This document shows positions 27,201 to 35,614 of a DNA stretch of 64,000 nucleotides, in pieces; position 1 is the first letter of the stretch; each line of letters starts with the position of its first letter. The position numbers and the translations under genes were made by a program. The notes under the pieces are model-generated. The model was given only the letters and a program-made list of their open reading frames with translations, ran no database searches and was not told the DNA's origin. Source of the stretch: Hirudo medicinalis (Eukaryota > Annelida > Clitellata > Hirudinida > Hirudinidae); contig MPNW01000061.1 in NCBI GenBank assembly GCA_011800805.1, positions 54,770-118,769 of the forward strand. The letters run 5' to 3'.

Positions 27201-30200
27201 ACTTGCAGGGAGCACATCGCCAGGAGACGTCCTTCAGCAGGTGTCAGGGATGTTCAACTGTGGCTCAGGAGAAGAAATTTGTTTCAGTCACTTGCTTCTA
27301 AAGGACGACAATGTAATGACAATTGATGCTGAATACCTTTAAATCTCTTCATTTAACCTTAATTTAAACCTTGATTTAAACCTTTAAACCTCGTCTCACC
27401 TGACAAATGTTGATATTAATTATTATGATTGAGTTGGTTCTCACAAGAAACTTTGAGTATAAGTTTATTTATCGTAATAATTCATTTGAATTAATATGAA
27501 GGGCCCGGAAGTTTAATTAGAACTCGAATTAATTGAATTATGTCCATTAGTCTTCGTATCACTGCTGCATTCATAGGCTCTGAAATTGCCACATTCAAAA
27601 TGTTGGCATTGCTATTATTATGTTATTATGTTATTATGACGATGATGATTATTATTACGTTTACTACTGCAGTACATTATTAATGGTGTTGATGATGATT
27701 GCTGTTATTGTTATTATTATTAATTTTCTAATTTTATTTTTTTTTTTGAAAAGATTTCAAGGAATGCAACTTGGCTTTTAATTGAGCTCACATTGAACCA
27801 AGAAGATGCGATGGTTGCAACGATCGATGAAGACAGGAAGTTCTGCAACTTGACGATGAAAGAAAATGATTTTCCACACGGAAAAGTGGAGTTTGCAACC
27901 GATTCAAGGTTTCGTGGGTTGTTTGGAGAGTTTGGTGAATGTTGAATGTTTGTCATTCAATTATTTAAATGTGCTAAATAAAATTTATTTAATTAATATT
28001 TATTACTTTGCAGGTTTATTCATTTGTTTTATTTATTATTTTAGGTTTTTTATTTTTTTTTGCTGCTGGTAAGTCTCAATCGTAGCAATGTCGTGACTTA
28101 ATGAAATTGTAAGTTTCGTGGTGTAACACAATTATTAATTTTTATGTTAAGGAACATATTCGTGTCTCAAACTGACAAAGAATGCCAGCTGATGATAGAA
28201 AGAACAGGCTTCCTAAACAAGGCAGTCTCATTAACATATTCAATATTCTCTCCTCTCCTTCCAATGGTGATTGCAGGTGTTGAAGTTTTACCAGCTGTTG
28301 ATGGAATCCATTACAGCAGGACGATTGGCAGCATTTCATTCTCAACTGGAGTTGTTAGTGTTTCCATGGAAATTATTGTGGAGCTTAAAATAAAATCTAA
28401 ATATTTTATTGCAATATTATAGAATATTTGGAAGTGCTTCTCTGACCGAATGATAATCTGCACAATTATCCAAAATTATTTTTTATTGAAAATATAACGC
28501 CAGGGTTCTAAAAAATTCTTCTTATGTTTATAATATTTTAAATTTGTTGATAAGTTGGGAACATGGCTTCAGTACATGTATACAATGTAGAAACATATTT
28601 AACTTCAGAAAATGTTGAGGCTGGATGTGCCTTTGAAGACTTCCAGTGTTCAGTTCTTGAAGTCTCCGGTGCAGTTGCGAATCAGGCTTGAGAATGCCTC
28701 GTCTGGTTGCATGTTAGTTGTTTGCCATGCTTTTATTTAAATGTGCATGCAAATTAATTCTCTTTATTAAGCTGTTTACATTGTGATGTAACTCATTTGT
28801 TAAAGCATCAGTTGATATTATTCACTTACAATGCAATACATCCAAAACTAAGTGTAATTTGTTGTTGTTTCAACCTTTCAAAGTCCATTCTTATCTAATA
28901 TGATAAGTTTGTTTTGTATGTGGTTTCTCAAGAATTGGAGAATCCTTATCGAATGTGACTGTAAGCAATGATGCTGACTACAATGTCTGGAATCTCTGGT
29001 CTCAAGTAACAATGGCACAGAGTGGAGAGTTTATCAGCAGGTGTCCCAATTAATTGATTGCTTTAAATGTTGATCAAATGTATTTTAAATTTCAATTATG
29101 TGCTATCAATAGTTTGCCTTTTCAATCCATTGCTAGCATTAGAAAGAATCATTTTTAAATTAATTCTATTTTAATAAGTTTACTTTTTGCCAACTTTTAA
29201 CCTTAAAACCTGCATTGGTGAAATAGGACACTTTTTGACCTGAACAATTTGATGAAATCTTCAAACTTTTCGACGACTATGGCCACTGTTAGCAGTCAGA
29301 TGATTAGATACATCTCATCCTCCTTCAATGCATCCAGGTTGTCCATGAGTTATCAAAAAAAAAGTGACAAAACTATGTGATAATACATTTACATGTAATT
29401 AGATTGCTACTCGAAATGTTAAAGTGTCTCTAAAATAATCATTATTAACTTTCTAATCATTTTGTTGGTACTTGTTGTCATTAATTAATATTATTTTTGT
29501 AAACAGCTAAATAAGGTTTTTACTTTAAATTAGCAACTTGAAAGCAAAACATTAACCTTGTGACTTGAGCATTTGAAATGGTTTTGAAACTGTTTGAAAC
29601 TTTTTTATTGCACAGTTTTTCAAAAGAAGTCAAAACTTCGGTCGCGGATGTTTTGTGTTCGAGCGCTCGTGCGGACAGGCTCGATGCATTTCGAGGATTC
29701 CTTGCGATGGTCGAAACTCTGGGGTTATTTGCTGCTTCGCTCCTTCCTTCTGATGACTCGTGCAGCGATGAGTGAGTTGTTGTCATTTCTTTTCCAGCAG
29801 TTCGAGAATGCAAACGAGTTCATGATTTTCACTGATTTTCATCTACGTGCATCTGAATGTGATAAGACTGGATTTAAGATTTATTTACTTCCACTCGTGA
29901 TTTGTGGAATGTCAATTTATTTTGAATAATCGTACAACTAAGAAGTATGCATTTAATTAGAAATATTTATTTTTATAAATTTTTTTGGAAGCATTCAAAT
30001 TAATTTGTTAAATATTTGAAAATTTCAAATGTGTTTTTGCATTTAAATGAATATCCATTCTCTCCCTCTTTAAAAAGGATGATGTCATCTGCTTTATCAT
30101 CCTGTTCCCTCATCACGTTCGTTGTGAAGCACATTAAAGTTAAGGACATTGAAACCATGTCTTGGAAACAATTGTAAGTGACATTCAATTTAATTGTAAA

Positions 30201-33200
30201 AGACATTCAATTTAATTGCAAGTGAAATTTAATCGGCATTAAAACATGCTCTTGATATTTTGTTTGATTGAATGGACTTAAGCACTGCTTAGCATTGCAA
30301 GCATTGGCCTTAATAACCTAGGTGTTATTTTTCATTTCAACAATAAATTTTTAATATTTTTTTTTACTAACTTCCTTTGTAAATGCTGAAAAATGTTTTG
30401 AAAAATTGGACTTAAAGTTTGAACATTTAAGTTTGTAATTTGGAATCGTGTAATTGAGAATTTGTAACGTACCAGTGTAATGTACGAACATCATCTTAAC
30501 AATCCGCAACGTGTTTTAATTTCATTCAGCGAAGATGTGGGGTCCCTCACGTTGTCCCTTCAAAGTATTTATGATTTTTCCTCATCTGAGCAGGTTACTC
30601 ACTGAATTGATGTGATGTTGTGTGTTATCACAAAAGCTATTATTATGCGATAGTAGCACCTGCTGGAAAACAAGCTTAAGTTAAAGCTACTTGAATTTAA
30701 TTGGTTTTAATTTAAATCTTCAGTGTTCCAAGGTTTTGCTTGTCATTTACAAATCACTTTTGTGGTTCAGAACAAGTGATGCTGACTTGAAATATCTCAA
30801 CAACAAGGTAATAATCATAAAGCCAGGTTCACATTGAAAGCATGATTAAGTCAGGGGTTGTTAAGTTAGGTTGTTGTGACTAAATAAAATTAGGTCTTTT
30901 TATATTTTGAAGCACAAATATAAGTAAGCATAAGACTGAGTATTCACTGTTGAGTATTGTAACAATATTATGTCATTGGTATGTGCTTTAGTCAATCATT
31001 ACCATTTCAACTCATTGAAATGTTGTGAAGAACTCGTGAAACTAACCGACTGCTCGACATTGAATCCTTGCAGCTCATCTACTTCAACATGTATTCAAAT
31101 GGAAGGCAAGAAGCTCTGAAGTTGGTGAAAAATATTTTCTATTCATTCAAGACCAACTCACTTCCTTCTCAATTGTCCAAGTGAGTACTCACCAATCACC
31201 AATTAGTATTATCACTCATTTGTTATTATTCACTCATTTAATGAGTGAACAGACAGTAGTATGCTTAGAACTTGTAGAATATTGTAGTTAATTGCAAAAT
31301 TAATTGCAAGGTATTAATTATAGAATACATAATTCATTATTATCCACTTCCCATTCACTCTACATATTCCAGGTGTGTAATTTGTGGAGTGGAAGCCTCC
31401 AAATGTCCTGCTTACGATGTTTGTCAACTGGAAAACAATCTTGTGCTTGGAACTGCTCATCAAGTTGACTGCACCTGCTCTGCACCTGGAGGAGCACTTG
31501 GGGTTGTCATGGAAACCGATGGGCTCCTGTATCCAATCTGGTTTCACTCATCCTGTCTATTTGTAGTGGTTGGATAGCACGATCTTTGGTCTATGCTTCA
31601 CATCCATGACTTCTTTTTCATTCTCTTTATGACAATTTCCTTTCATCCTCATTACTGTTGATGCAGTTATCTTTATTTTATTTTTTTTTTACCTATTTCA
31701 ATATCATCATTTTTATTTGATTCAATGTCATCATTTTTATTCGATTAAGCTGTGCAGTAATAATAATCACCTATTTGATAAGGTTGTTTCTTACTTTGAT
31801 ATTTTAGACCATTTACATTAGTAAATTAGTAAAAAAAAATTAGTAAATTGCACAATTACATGTTTACTTTGTGATTTCAGGCTTCCTGTGCTGTAGTTCT
31901 TTCAGTTCACCTCTTTGTTCAATCCAGCTATGGAACCATTGTCAAACTTTTGTTGCAGATGATTCTTGCTGTTCTTCTACTCCAGGTTAGTCTTTCTTCT
32001 CGACAATGAGTTCTGAATAAATTGAATCCGCACGACATTTTAATATTAAGGTTATCTTATTACTTCCAGTTGACTTACGTGGTGGACGTGTTTCTCAGTC
32101 CTCGTGTAATACTGGGATCGCCGACTTACCCGTGCATTGTGACGTCCATTGTTGTGCATTTCTTTTACGTCTCCCAGTTTGTTTGGATCGTACTCCAGGT
32201 TGCATTAACTCCTGCGTTCATTAAACTCGTCCAATTCACGAGTGCATAATGTTTATTTTTACAATAAAGTTAATTTTATTCCTTCCGACAAATGTAATTT
32301 GTTGGCATCGGTTCGACTAACTACCAGTCAACTGCTTGGGAATAACAAATCTTTATTTAAGTAAATTCTTGATTTTTGTAAATTTTAATTGCTTTTGCCT
32401 TGCAGATCTACAAACTTTATGGGGTGCTGCATCTCAACAAGGATACCAGTTCGATTAGCTTCATGAAAAATTCTATTACAGCATGGGGTTGGTAATTACC
32501 ATGCTATTTCGCTATTTTAACTTGAGTTAACTTGAGTGATGGCACTTGTCCCACAAAATATCACTGCACAACAACTGTTTTGCTTCTTGAAGACTGCTGG
32601 TGTTCCTTGTAGATTTTTGGCTGCTGAACATGAAAATCTCATCCAAACTTGCCTGTTATTGAAATTTTTACTTATTTATTTTATTTATATATTTGATTAA
32701 AGTCTGTTGCATGACTAAGATGATTTGGAAGAAATCTTTAATTTTGTCATGGTTTTTCTTATATATGTGATCACTGCATAACAAATTTTTGAAAAGTTTT
32801 TGCTGATTGTGACAGGTAACTGGTGGTTATGCACCAGCTTTGGTTTTGCTGCATCACATAGGAACTCTGAGAAATAGGCATTTAACTGTTTACCAAAAAT
32901 GACCTACTGGAATCTATCAGTTGAATCTCGCTGACTTTTGCTGGATTGCACCAGACATCGAATAGAAACAAAACATGATTAAATAGGTGTTTGCTGGTAA
33001 ACAGTCAAGTAAGAGTTCCTAAGTGATGCAGCAAAACCAAAACTATCATTATGTTTATCAGCCAGGTACCTTTCGCAATCAGCAAATTTTGCAGGAAGAA
33101 AATTGTTGAGCAGTGTATTTGGAGATTCTTTCATTGTTTTAGCTCAATCTTTCGTACTAAATGAATTTGCATTTTCTGTGAATTTAAGGTTTGACAGCTT

Positions 33201-34745
33201 TCCTTGTTGGTTCGTTCCATCTGAGTTCATTCCTCATTTACAAGTTTGCCATGGACACCCCATTCGATAAATTCTATGGCGATGTCACAGGAAACAAAGA
33301 TGTGTAAGACCTGAGTAGTTTGCACTTCATTTTAATTTGAAATGTCAACATCTCAATTATTCTGAGATTGGATTGTCATTTGAAGTAGCACATTGTACCC
33401 ATTAGTGCCAATAAGATCTTTAGTTTTCGTTGGGCAGATGCTTCTTGACAAACCTGTACGCAGCCCTGGTCGGAGTTTTCTTCATCCAACTTATAACTGC
33501 CGTAGCAGTTGTCATGCTACTTCATCGATGTTCAACAAGTTGGGATCAGTGGAAAAACTATGATGACATCTATAAAAATAACAAGAACTCCTTTGGTAAG
33601 CGTTTGGTTAAGTGTCATCCAGATGAATGCACCCTTATTTCATATTTCTTCCTGCTTAAGCACCTTAAGTCACTCTGTGGAAAGCATAAAATAAAATAAA
33701 ATAAACTCAAACATCCTCAGAAAGGCGCCACAGAATCGTTCAATGCACTCTATCAACATTGATCTCGTAACGTGCATCGTTTTCCCACCAAATTCCCCAT
33801 TAACTAACTGCTGATCGAGTGAATCCAAAACAATTAGCATTCCAACAATTCTGCTATAGAGCTTATCATGGTGACGTTTCATCTCAGAATTTATTCTTGC
33901 GGTGATTCTCTGGCTACTTGTGATTGCAACCTGCTTCTTTGGAGGATTGCATCTCATCGTTCGACAGCAGTGGATTTTAATCATTTTTGCCACCATAAAT
34001 ATGTCTCTGGTTAGACAAATCAAACATTTAATATTATGGACGATTTTTCAATTTTAAAATTAATTTGTCAACATGTCTCTCGTCAGGGTATTTATGTTTT
34101 CATTGTCTATGGTCTGCTGAGGTGTTTCGAGAGTCTCCAGACAAAAATGAAAAGGGTGTCCCACCCAAATGATTCAAAGTTTATTCGAATAAAAAACATT
34201 AAAAGGAGAAATCTGAGTAATATAGAGCTGGTTCCGAATGCTATTGAGTCTTCAAACAATACCCAAGATAATTATGAACATAAGGAGCTTGGCAATGGTT
34301 CAACTTCAAGCAATGACCTTGCAGAGCATGGTGACATTCCAGCAACAGACCTTCCATCTGAATTTGAGTCACCAGTTCATAATTTTAAAGAGGTTTGATT
34401 TCATCAAGCATATTTTTGTTAAATGCAATTTTGCTCTGTGTTTGTACAGTAAAGCTTTTTATTAAGCTAACAGAAAGAAAGGTGAGCCCAAAAATTTGGC
34501 TCCAGAGGGCAAATTCAGAAATCTCATTCAAGCATTCATTCCCTGATGACGAGGATTTGATGCATTTTCAGACGATGTCCAGTTCATCAAAAAAAAACTT
34601 CTTGGATGACCAACAAATAGATGATTTACTTTCTGTCATTGAGAAGAACTGCTCTGACCTTGGAAGTGTGAGGTCTCTCTCCTTGGAAGACCTCAACAAG
34701 AAACCATACAAAGACACAAATACAATGTCTGACATATTCTTTTAA
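104..34745 (+). CDS. ADGRV1: ADGRV1/VLGR1-like giant adhesion GPCR, 3' part (82 exons placed)
   Basis: This gene encodes the C-terminal roughly 4,880 residues of a very large adhesion G-protein-coupled receptor. The family forms extracellular link filaments, for example at hair-cell stereocilia and photoreceptors in vertebrates, and signals through a 7TM domain. Domain order read here: end of LamG/pentraxin, Calx-beta repeats, EAR/EPTP repeats, Calx-beta repeats, GAIN/GPS, 7TM, cytoplasmic tail. That order is diagnostic for ADGRV1. I placed 82 exons by GT-AG sites and reading phase, and every junction agrees except exons 18426-18601 and 25670-25859, each one base short. The first exon here begins at an acceptor, so the 5' half lies upstream of the window. 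The stop is TAA at 34743-34745, followed by AATAAA at 34818. Individual splice sites are inferred; the family call is firm. Confidence 0.93.
5990..6142 (+). other. ADGRV1: ADGRV1 PAN/apple-like insert exon
   Basis: This 51-codon, phase 0-0 exon does not read as Calx-beta. It carries a cysteine pattern CARLCLHESSCLAFDY then DCLMSE, which resembles the core of PAN/apple modules (two close Cys, then Cys-x-aromatic-Asp-Tyr, then Cys). Several N-glycosylation sequons follow. The neighbouring exons 5664-5841 and 6232-6622 carry Calx-beta sequence, so this is an insertion in or between repeats. As a symmetrical exon it could be skipped without a frameshift. I am sure of the exon boundaries but only moderately sure of the PAN assignment. 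Confidence 0.55.
7371..7609. repeat. 22-bp minisatellite, about 11 copies
   Basis: Direct head-to-tail copies of a 22-bp unit containing CATTAACAAGTTGACAAC fill the 5' part of the ADGRV1 intron 7360-7852. Variation is mainly one base (GACAAC/GACCAC), with TTCAC in the last copies. There are no spacers, so this is not a CRISPR-like array. Confidence 0.95.
9512..9585 (+). tRNA. Degenerate type II tRNA-like (Ser/Leu-like) sequence
   Basis: The stretch contains an A-box-like TAGTCGAGTGGTTAAGGC and a B-box-like AGTTCAAATCC spaced as in a class II (Ser/Leu) tRNA. A T-arm hairpin can be drawn with TAGGA/TCCTA. The acceptor stem and anticodon arm do not pair properly, so this is a tRNA relic or the head of a tRNA-derived SINE. 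It lies in the ADGRV1 intron 9389-9647. Confidence 0.4.
11876..14052 (+). other. ADGRV1: ADGRV1 EAR/EPTP (epitempin) repeat block
   Basis: Exons: 11876-12004, 12248-12394, 12687-12988, 13222-13514, 13815-14052. They encode the seven-bladed-propeller type repeats known from LGI proteins and ADGRV1. Signatures seen are QISVYRWQGSFVFVQ (near 11965), KLYQVQTSGMLLL (near 12355), VSKVYLWNADVGQF (near 12800), IVYSLDVDGQL (near 13225), IYIWESESSQFIFFQKL (near 13410) and STIYQLQKSIP (near 13850). The Y/W-x-W spacing and hydrophobic strands recur at about 45-50 residue intervals. This block separates the two Calx-beta runs, as in vertebrate ADGRV1. Confidence 0.85.
17157..17243. repeat. AAT/AAC trinucleotide-rich tract
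   Basis: An imperfect (AATAAC)n tract just upstream of the acceptor of exon 17257-17421. A short (ATT)n stretch lies nearby at about 17070-17090. The tract leaves only a short T-poor region before the AG, which is an unusual acceptor context. Confidence 0.85.
23987..24700 (-). mobile_element. R2-clade non-LTR retrotransposon, 3' end fragment
   Basis: On the minus strand an open frame of about 208 codons (24613 to 23987) matches the C-terminus of R2-type elements. It has a CCHC motif with C-x3-C-x7-H-x4-C spacing (CHSGCGAFECLDHIFHVC). A restriction-like endonuclease core follows, with IPDL and a downstream CDVTIISD, the PD...D pattern. The late SKVQKYDDKDI stretch is also typical. Upstream in that frame there is a stop at about 24614-24616, but the adjacent frame continues a plausible R2 stretch to about 24700, implying a frameshift. 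The reverse transcriptase is missing, so this is a 5'-truncated dead copy. It lies antisense in the ADGRV1 intron 23779-25034. Confidence 0.8.
25556..25626 (-). tRNA. tRNA-Glu-like sequence, probably a pseudogene or tRNA-derived repeat
   Basis: On the minus strand 71 nt fold to normal tRNA segment lengths. The acceptor pairs TCCCGCA with TGCGGGA perfectly, the D-loop stretch GCCTAATTGTTAAGAC resembles an A box, and the T arm has a 7-nt loop and a near B box (GATCGGGATCC). The anticodon loop reads CTCTCAT, with CTC (Glu) at the anticodon position. The anticodon stem hardly pairs, so a functional tRNA is unlikely. It lies antisense in the ADGRV1 intron just before exon 25670-25859. Confidence 0.45.
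28933..31568 (+). other. ADGRV1: ADGRV1 GAIN/GPS stalk region
   Basis: Exons: 28933-29040, 29227-29337, 29616-29771, 30078-30173, 30530-30593, 30724-30807, 31074-31180, 31373-31568. They follow the last Calx-beta exon and precede TM1, the position of the GAIN autoproteolysis domain in adhesion GPCRs. The sequence is mostly helical-looking and poorly conserved, as expected for the GAIN A subdomain. The final exon contains the GPS-like Cys pair DCTCSAPGGALGVVM. The His and Ser/Thr of the usual C-x-C-x-H-x-S/T cleavage motif are absent, and I see no GPS tryptophan. Autoproteolysis therefore looks unlikely. That is an inference from one exon. Confidence 0.75.
31470..34180 (+). other. ADGRV1: ADGRV1 seven-transmembrane domain
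   Basis: Exons 31373-31568 (3' half), 31881-31985, 32070-32198, 32406-32487, 33189-33303, 33438-33595, 33888-34009 and the start of 34087-34392. Seven hydrophobic helices can be read: TM1 around SCLFVVASCAVVLSVHLF, TM2 around KLLLQMILAVLLL, TM3 after the conserved YPC, TM4 around ITAWGLTAFLVGSFHL, TM5 around LYAALVGVFFIQLITAV, TM6 around EFILAVILWLLVIATCFF, TM7 around SLGIYVFIVYGLL. The extracellular Cys of TM3 (YPC) and of loop 2 (KDVCFLTN) form the family disulfide pair. The loop-3 stretch WKNYDDIYK closely matches the ADGRV1 subfamily, which sets this gene apart from other Calx-beta proteins. Confidence 0.9.
32769..33117. repeat. Long inverted repeat (foldback/MITE-like) in an ADGRV1 intron
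   Basis: Left arm about 32769-32896 and right arm about 32991-33117 are imperfect reverse complements. The best-matching core is TTTGGTTTTGCTGCATCAC (near 32840) against its complement near 33020-33040, and matches extend outward to CACTGC. The loop is about 95 bp. The element lies between the TM4-region exons ending at 32487 and starting at 33189. A further weak copy of the outer arm occurs near 32560. It could be a foldback transposon, and its RNA would form a long hairpin. Confidence 0.65.
34181..34745 (+). other. ADGRV1: ADGRV1 cytoplasmic tail with C-terminal PDZ-ligand-like end
   Basis: The tail is encoded by the rest of exon 34087-34392 and the last exon 34467-34745. It starts basic (KMKRVSHPNDSKF, RIKNIKRR) and becomes Ser/Asn/Asp-rich. 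It ends SDIFF, then TAA. Hydrophobic residues at positions 0 and -2 fit a class II PDZ ligand. Vertebrate ADGRV1 ends in a class I type ligand that binds whirlin and harmonin, so PDZ anchoring may be kept with a changed class. The acceptor at 34466 was chosen because it alone keeps phase 0. Confidence 0.75.
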
Positions 34746-34817
34746 ATTTTTCTTTTTGGTGTTTTTGCTTAGTAAGATCGAACAGACAGCAAATGAGTTC
34801 TGGCACGAATATATCTG

Positions 34818-34823
34818 AATAAA
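34818..34823 (+). promoter_or_regulatory. Polyadenylation signal AATAAA for ADGRV1
   Basis: A canonical AATAAA lies 73 bp after the ADGRV1 stop codon and 44 bp before the convergent gene's stop codon. The spacing suits a short 3' UTR for ADGRV1, with cleavage likely inside or near the end of the opposing coding region. No equally good signal for the opposite strand lies in this 121-bp gap. Confidence 0.6.
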
Positions 34824-34866
34824 GATACCAAGATAATCCTAAGTTACTAACTACTAAATTTCTTAT

Positions 34867-35497
34867 TTACTTTAGGTTGCCAAATAAGTTGGATAGAATG
34901 TCCCTGGCTTTTTTCAGTACGCTTTTCATTTCTTCAAATTCTGCTATGTTTAAGGAAGACTCAAAGTTGCACCACTTGTAGGCCTGATGTTCTTCTGACA
35001 GAACTATTGGCTGATCTGGGTTTACTAGTTCAGCCAAGAAGTACGACACTTCTTTGGGCTTTGACTTAACTAAATAGCTGATGTTTATGGGGGGCACGTC
35101 GAGAAGGCGCAGCTGATTTGGCTTGAGGTGGGTCTCTTCTTCTGTCTCCCTTAGGGCTGTTGTCAACAGTGATTCGCCTTCCTCTGCGTGACCTAATGAA
35201 TGAGAATTATGACGAAAAGTAAATGCGTGGCGGGGCATTATCGAACCGGAGAATAGCTTAGTTTGCCATAAAATTCCTTTGCGATGCCGTTTTGCTATCA
35301 GTTGATTGAGCGGAAGCAACGCGTACGACATGACGCAATAGCCTATTCCTGATCTTCACCTAATTTACATACGAACCCTTCGGGGGAGTCCAATGTCGAG
35401 TCCCATAAGATGCTTGAAGGAAGAGATATTCGAGTGGAGAACCCTTAGCGACTCTAAAGATAAGCAGACCAGCTGCTTTCCTGACCGCGTTCTCCAT
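34867..35497 (-). CDS. NUDT2: NUDT2-like asymmetrical Ap4A hydrolase (bis(5'-nucleosyl)-tetraphosphatase), two exons
   Basis: This Nudix hydrolase is predicted to cleave diadenosine tetraphosphate (Ap4A) to ATP and AMP. Coding exons are 35377-35497 and 34867-35192, joined by a 184-bp GT-AG intron with phase 1 at the first Gly of the Nudix box. The product is 148 residues, matching the roughly 147 of animal NUDT2. Motifs: FLQASYG then HWTPPKG, then the Nudix box GHAEEGE...ALRETEEETHL, with REUxEE intact but the usual final Gly replaced by His; then LSEEHQAYKW, the family's late helix signature. I chose the Met at 35497 because it matches the usual N-terminus. An in-frame ATG at 35588-35590 would add 31 residues containing a hydrophobic segment. 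The gene is tail-to-tail with ADGRV1. Confidence 0.88.
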
Positions 35498-35614
35498 TAA
35501 ATATGCATACGAGATATAATATGCACACAAGAAACCCGAGGTCACCAGAACAAAATAAAGACAGCAAAACGGAGTTTGTTTTTTACGCATTGCCCCAAAA
35601 ACTGAAATTGTCAC

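Larger units (their letters stand above)
14371..28712 (+). other. ADGRV1: ADGRV1 Calx-beta repeat block B (33 exons)
   Basis: Exons: 14371-14575, 14706-14864, 15057-15222, 15323-15500, 15697-15826, 15970-16155, 16306-16560, 16837-16962, 17257-17421, 17628-18017, 18426-18601, 18871-19106, 19394-19521, 19876-20118, 20427-20605, 20861-21130, 21198-21335, 21509-21729, 21954-22113, 22386-22551, 22713-22826, 23072-23259, 23370-23555, 23623-23778, 25035-25116, 25213-25365, 25670-25859, 26140-26280, 26552-26713, 27187-27312, 27754-27908, 28152-28353, 28609-28712. Repeat signatures include NYPYGWFSF (18530), DYSYGRFGF (20484), FSSYGVLSI (25270) and NDFPHGKVEF (27868). Exons 18426-18601 and 25670-25859 each change frame internally and are one base short of the length their flanking phases require. 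Confidence 0.87.

Noticed and set aside
33670..34023. 117-codon minus-strand frame opposite the ADGRV1 TM6-TM7 exon
   Set aside because: It is antisense to a coding exon with clear phase and homology; no independent motif.
104..34745. ADGRV1 considered as a pseudogene because of two frameshifts
   Set aside because: Eighty other exons have consistent phase, intact splice sites and no stops; the same kind of one-base loss also occurs in the GALNT gene, so sequence error is more likely.
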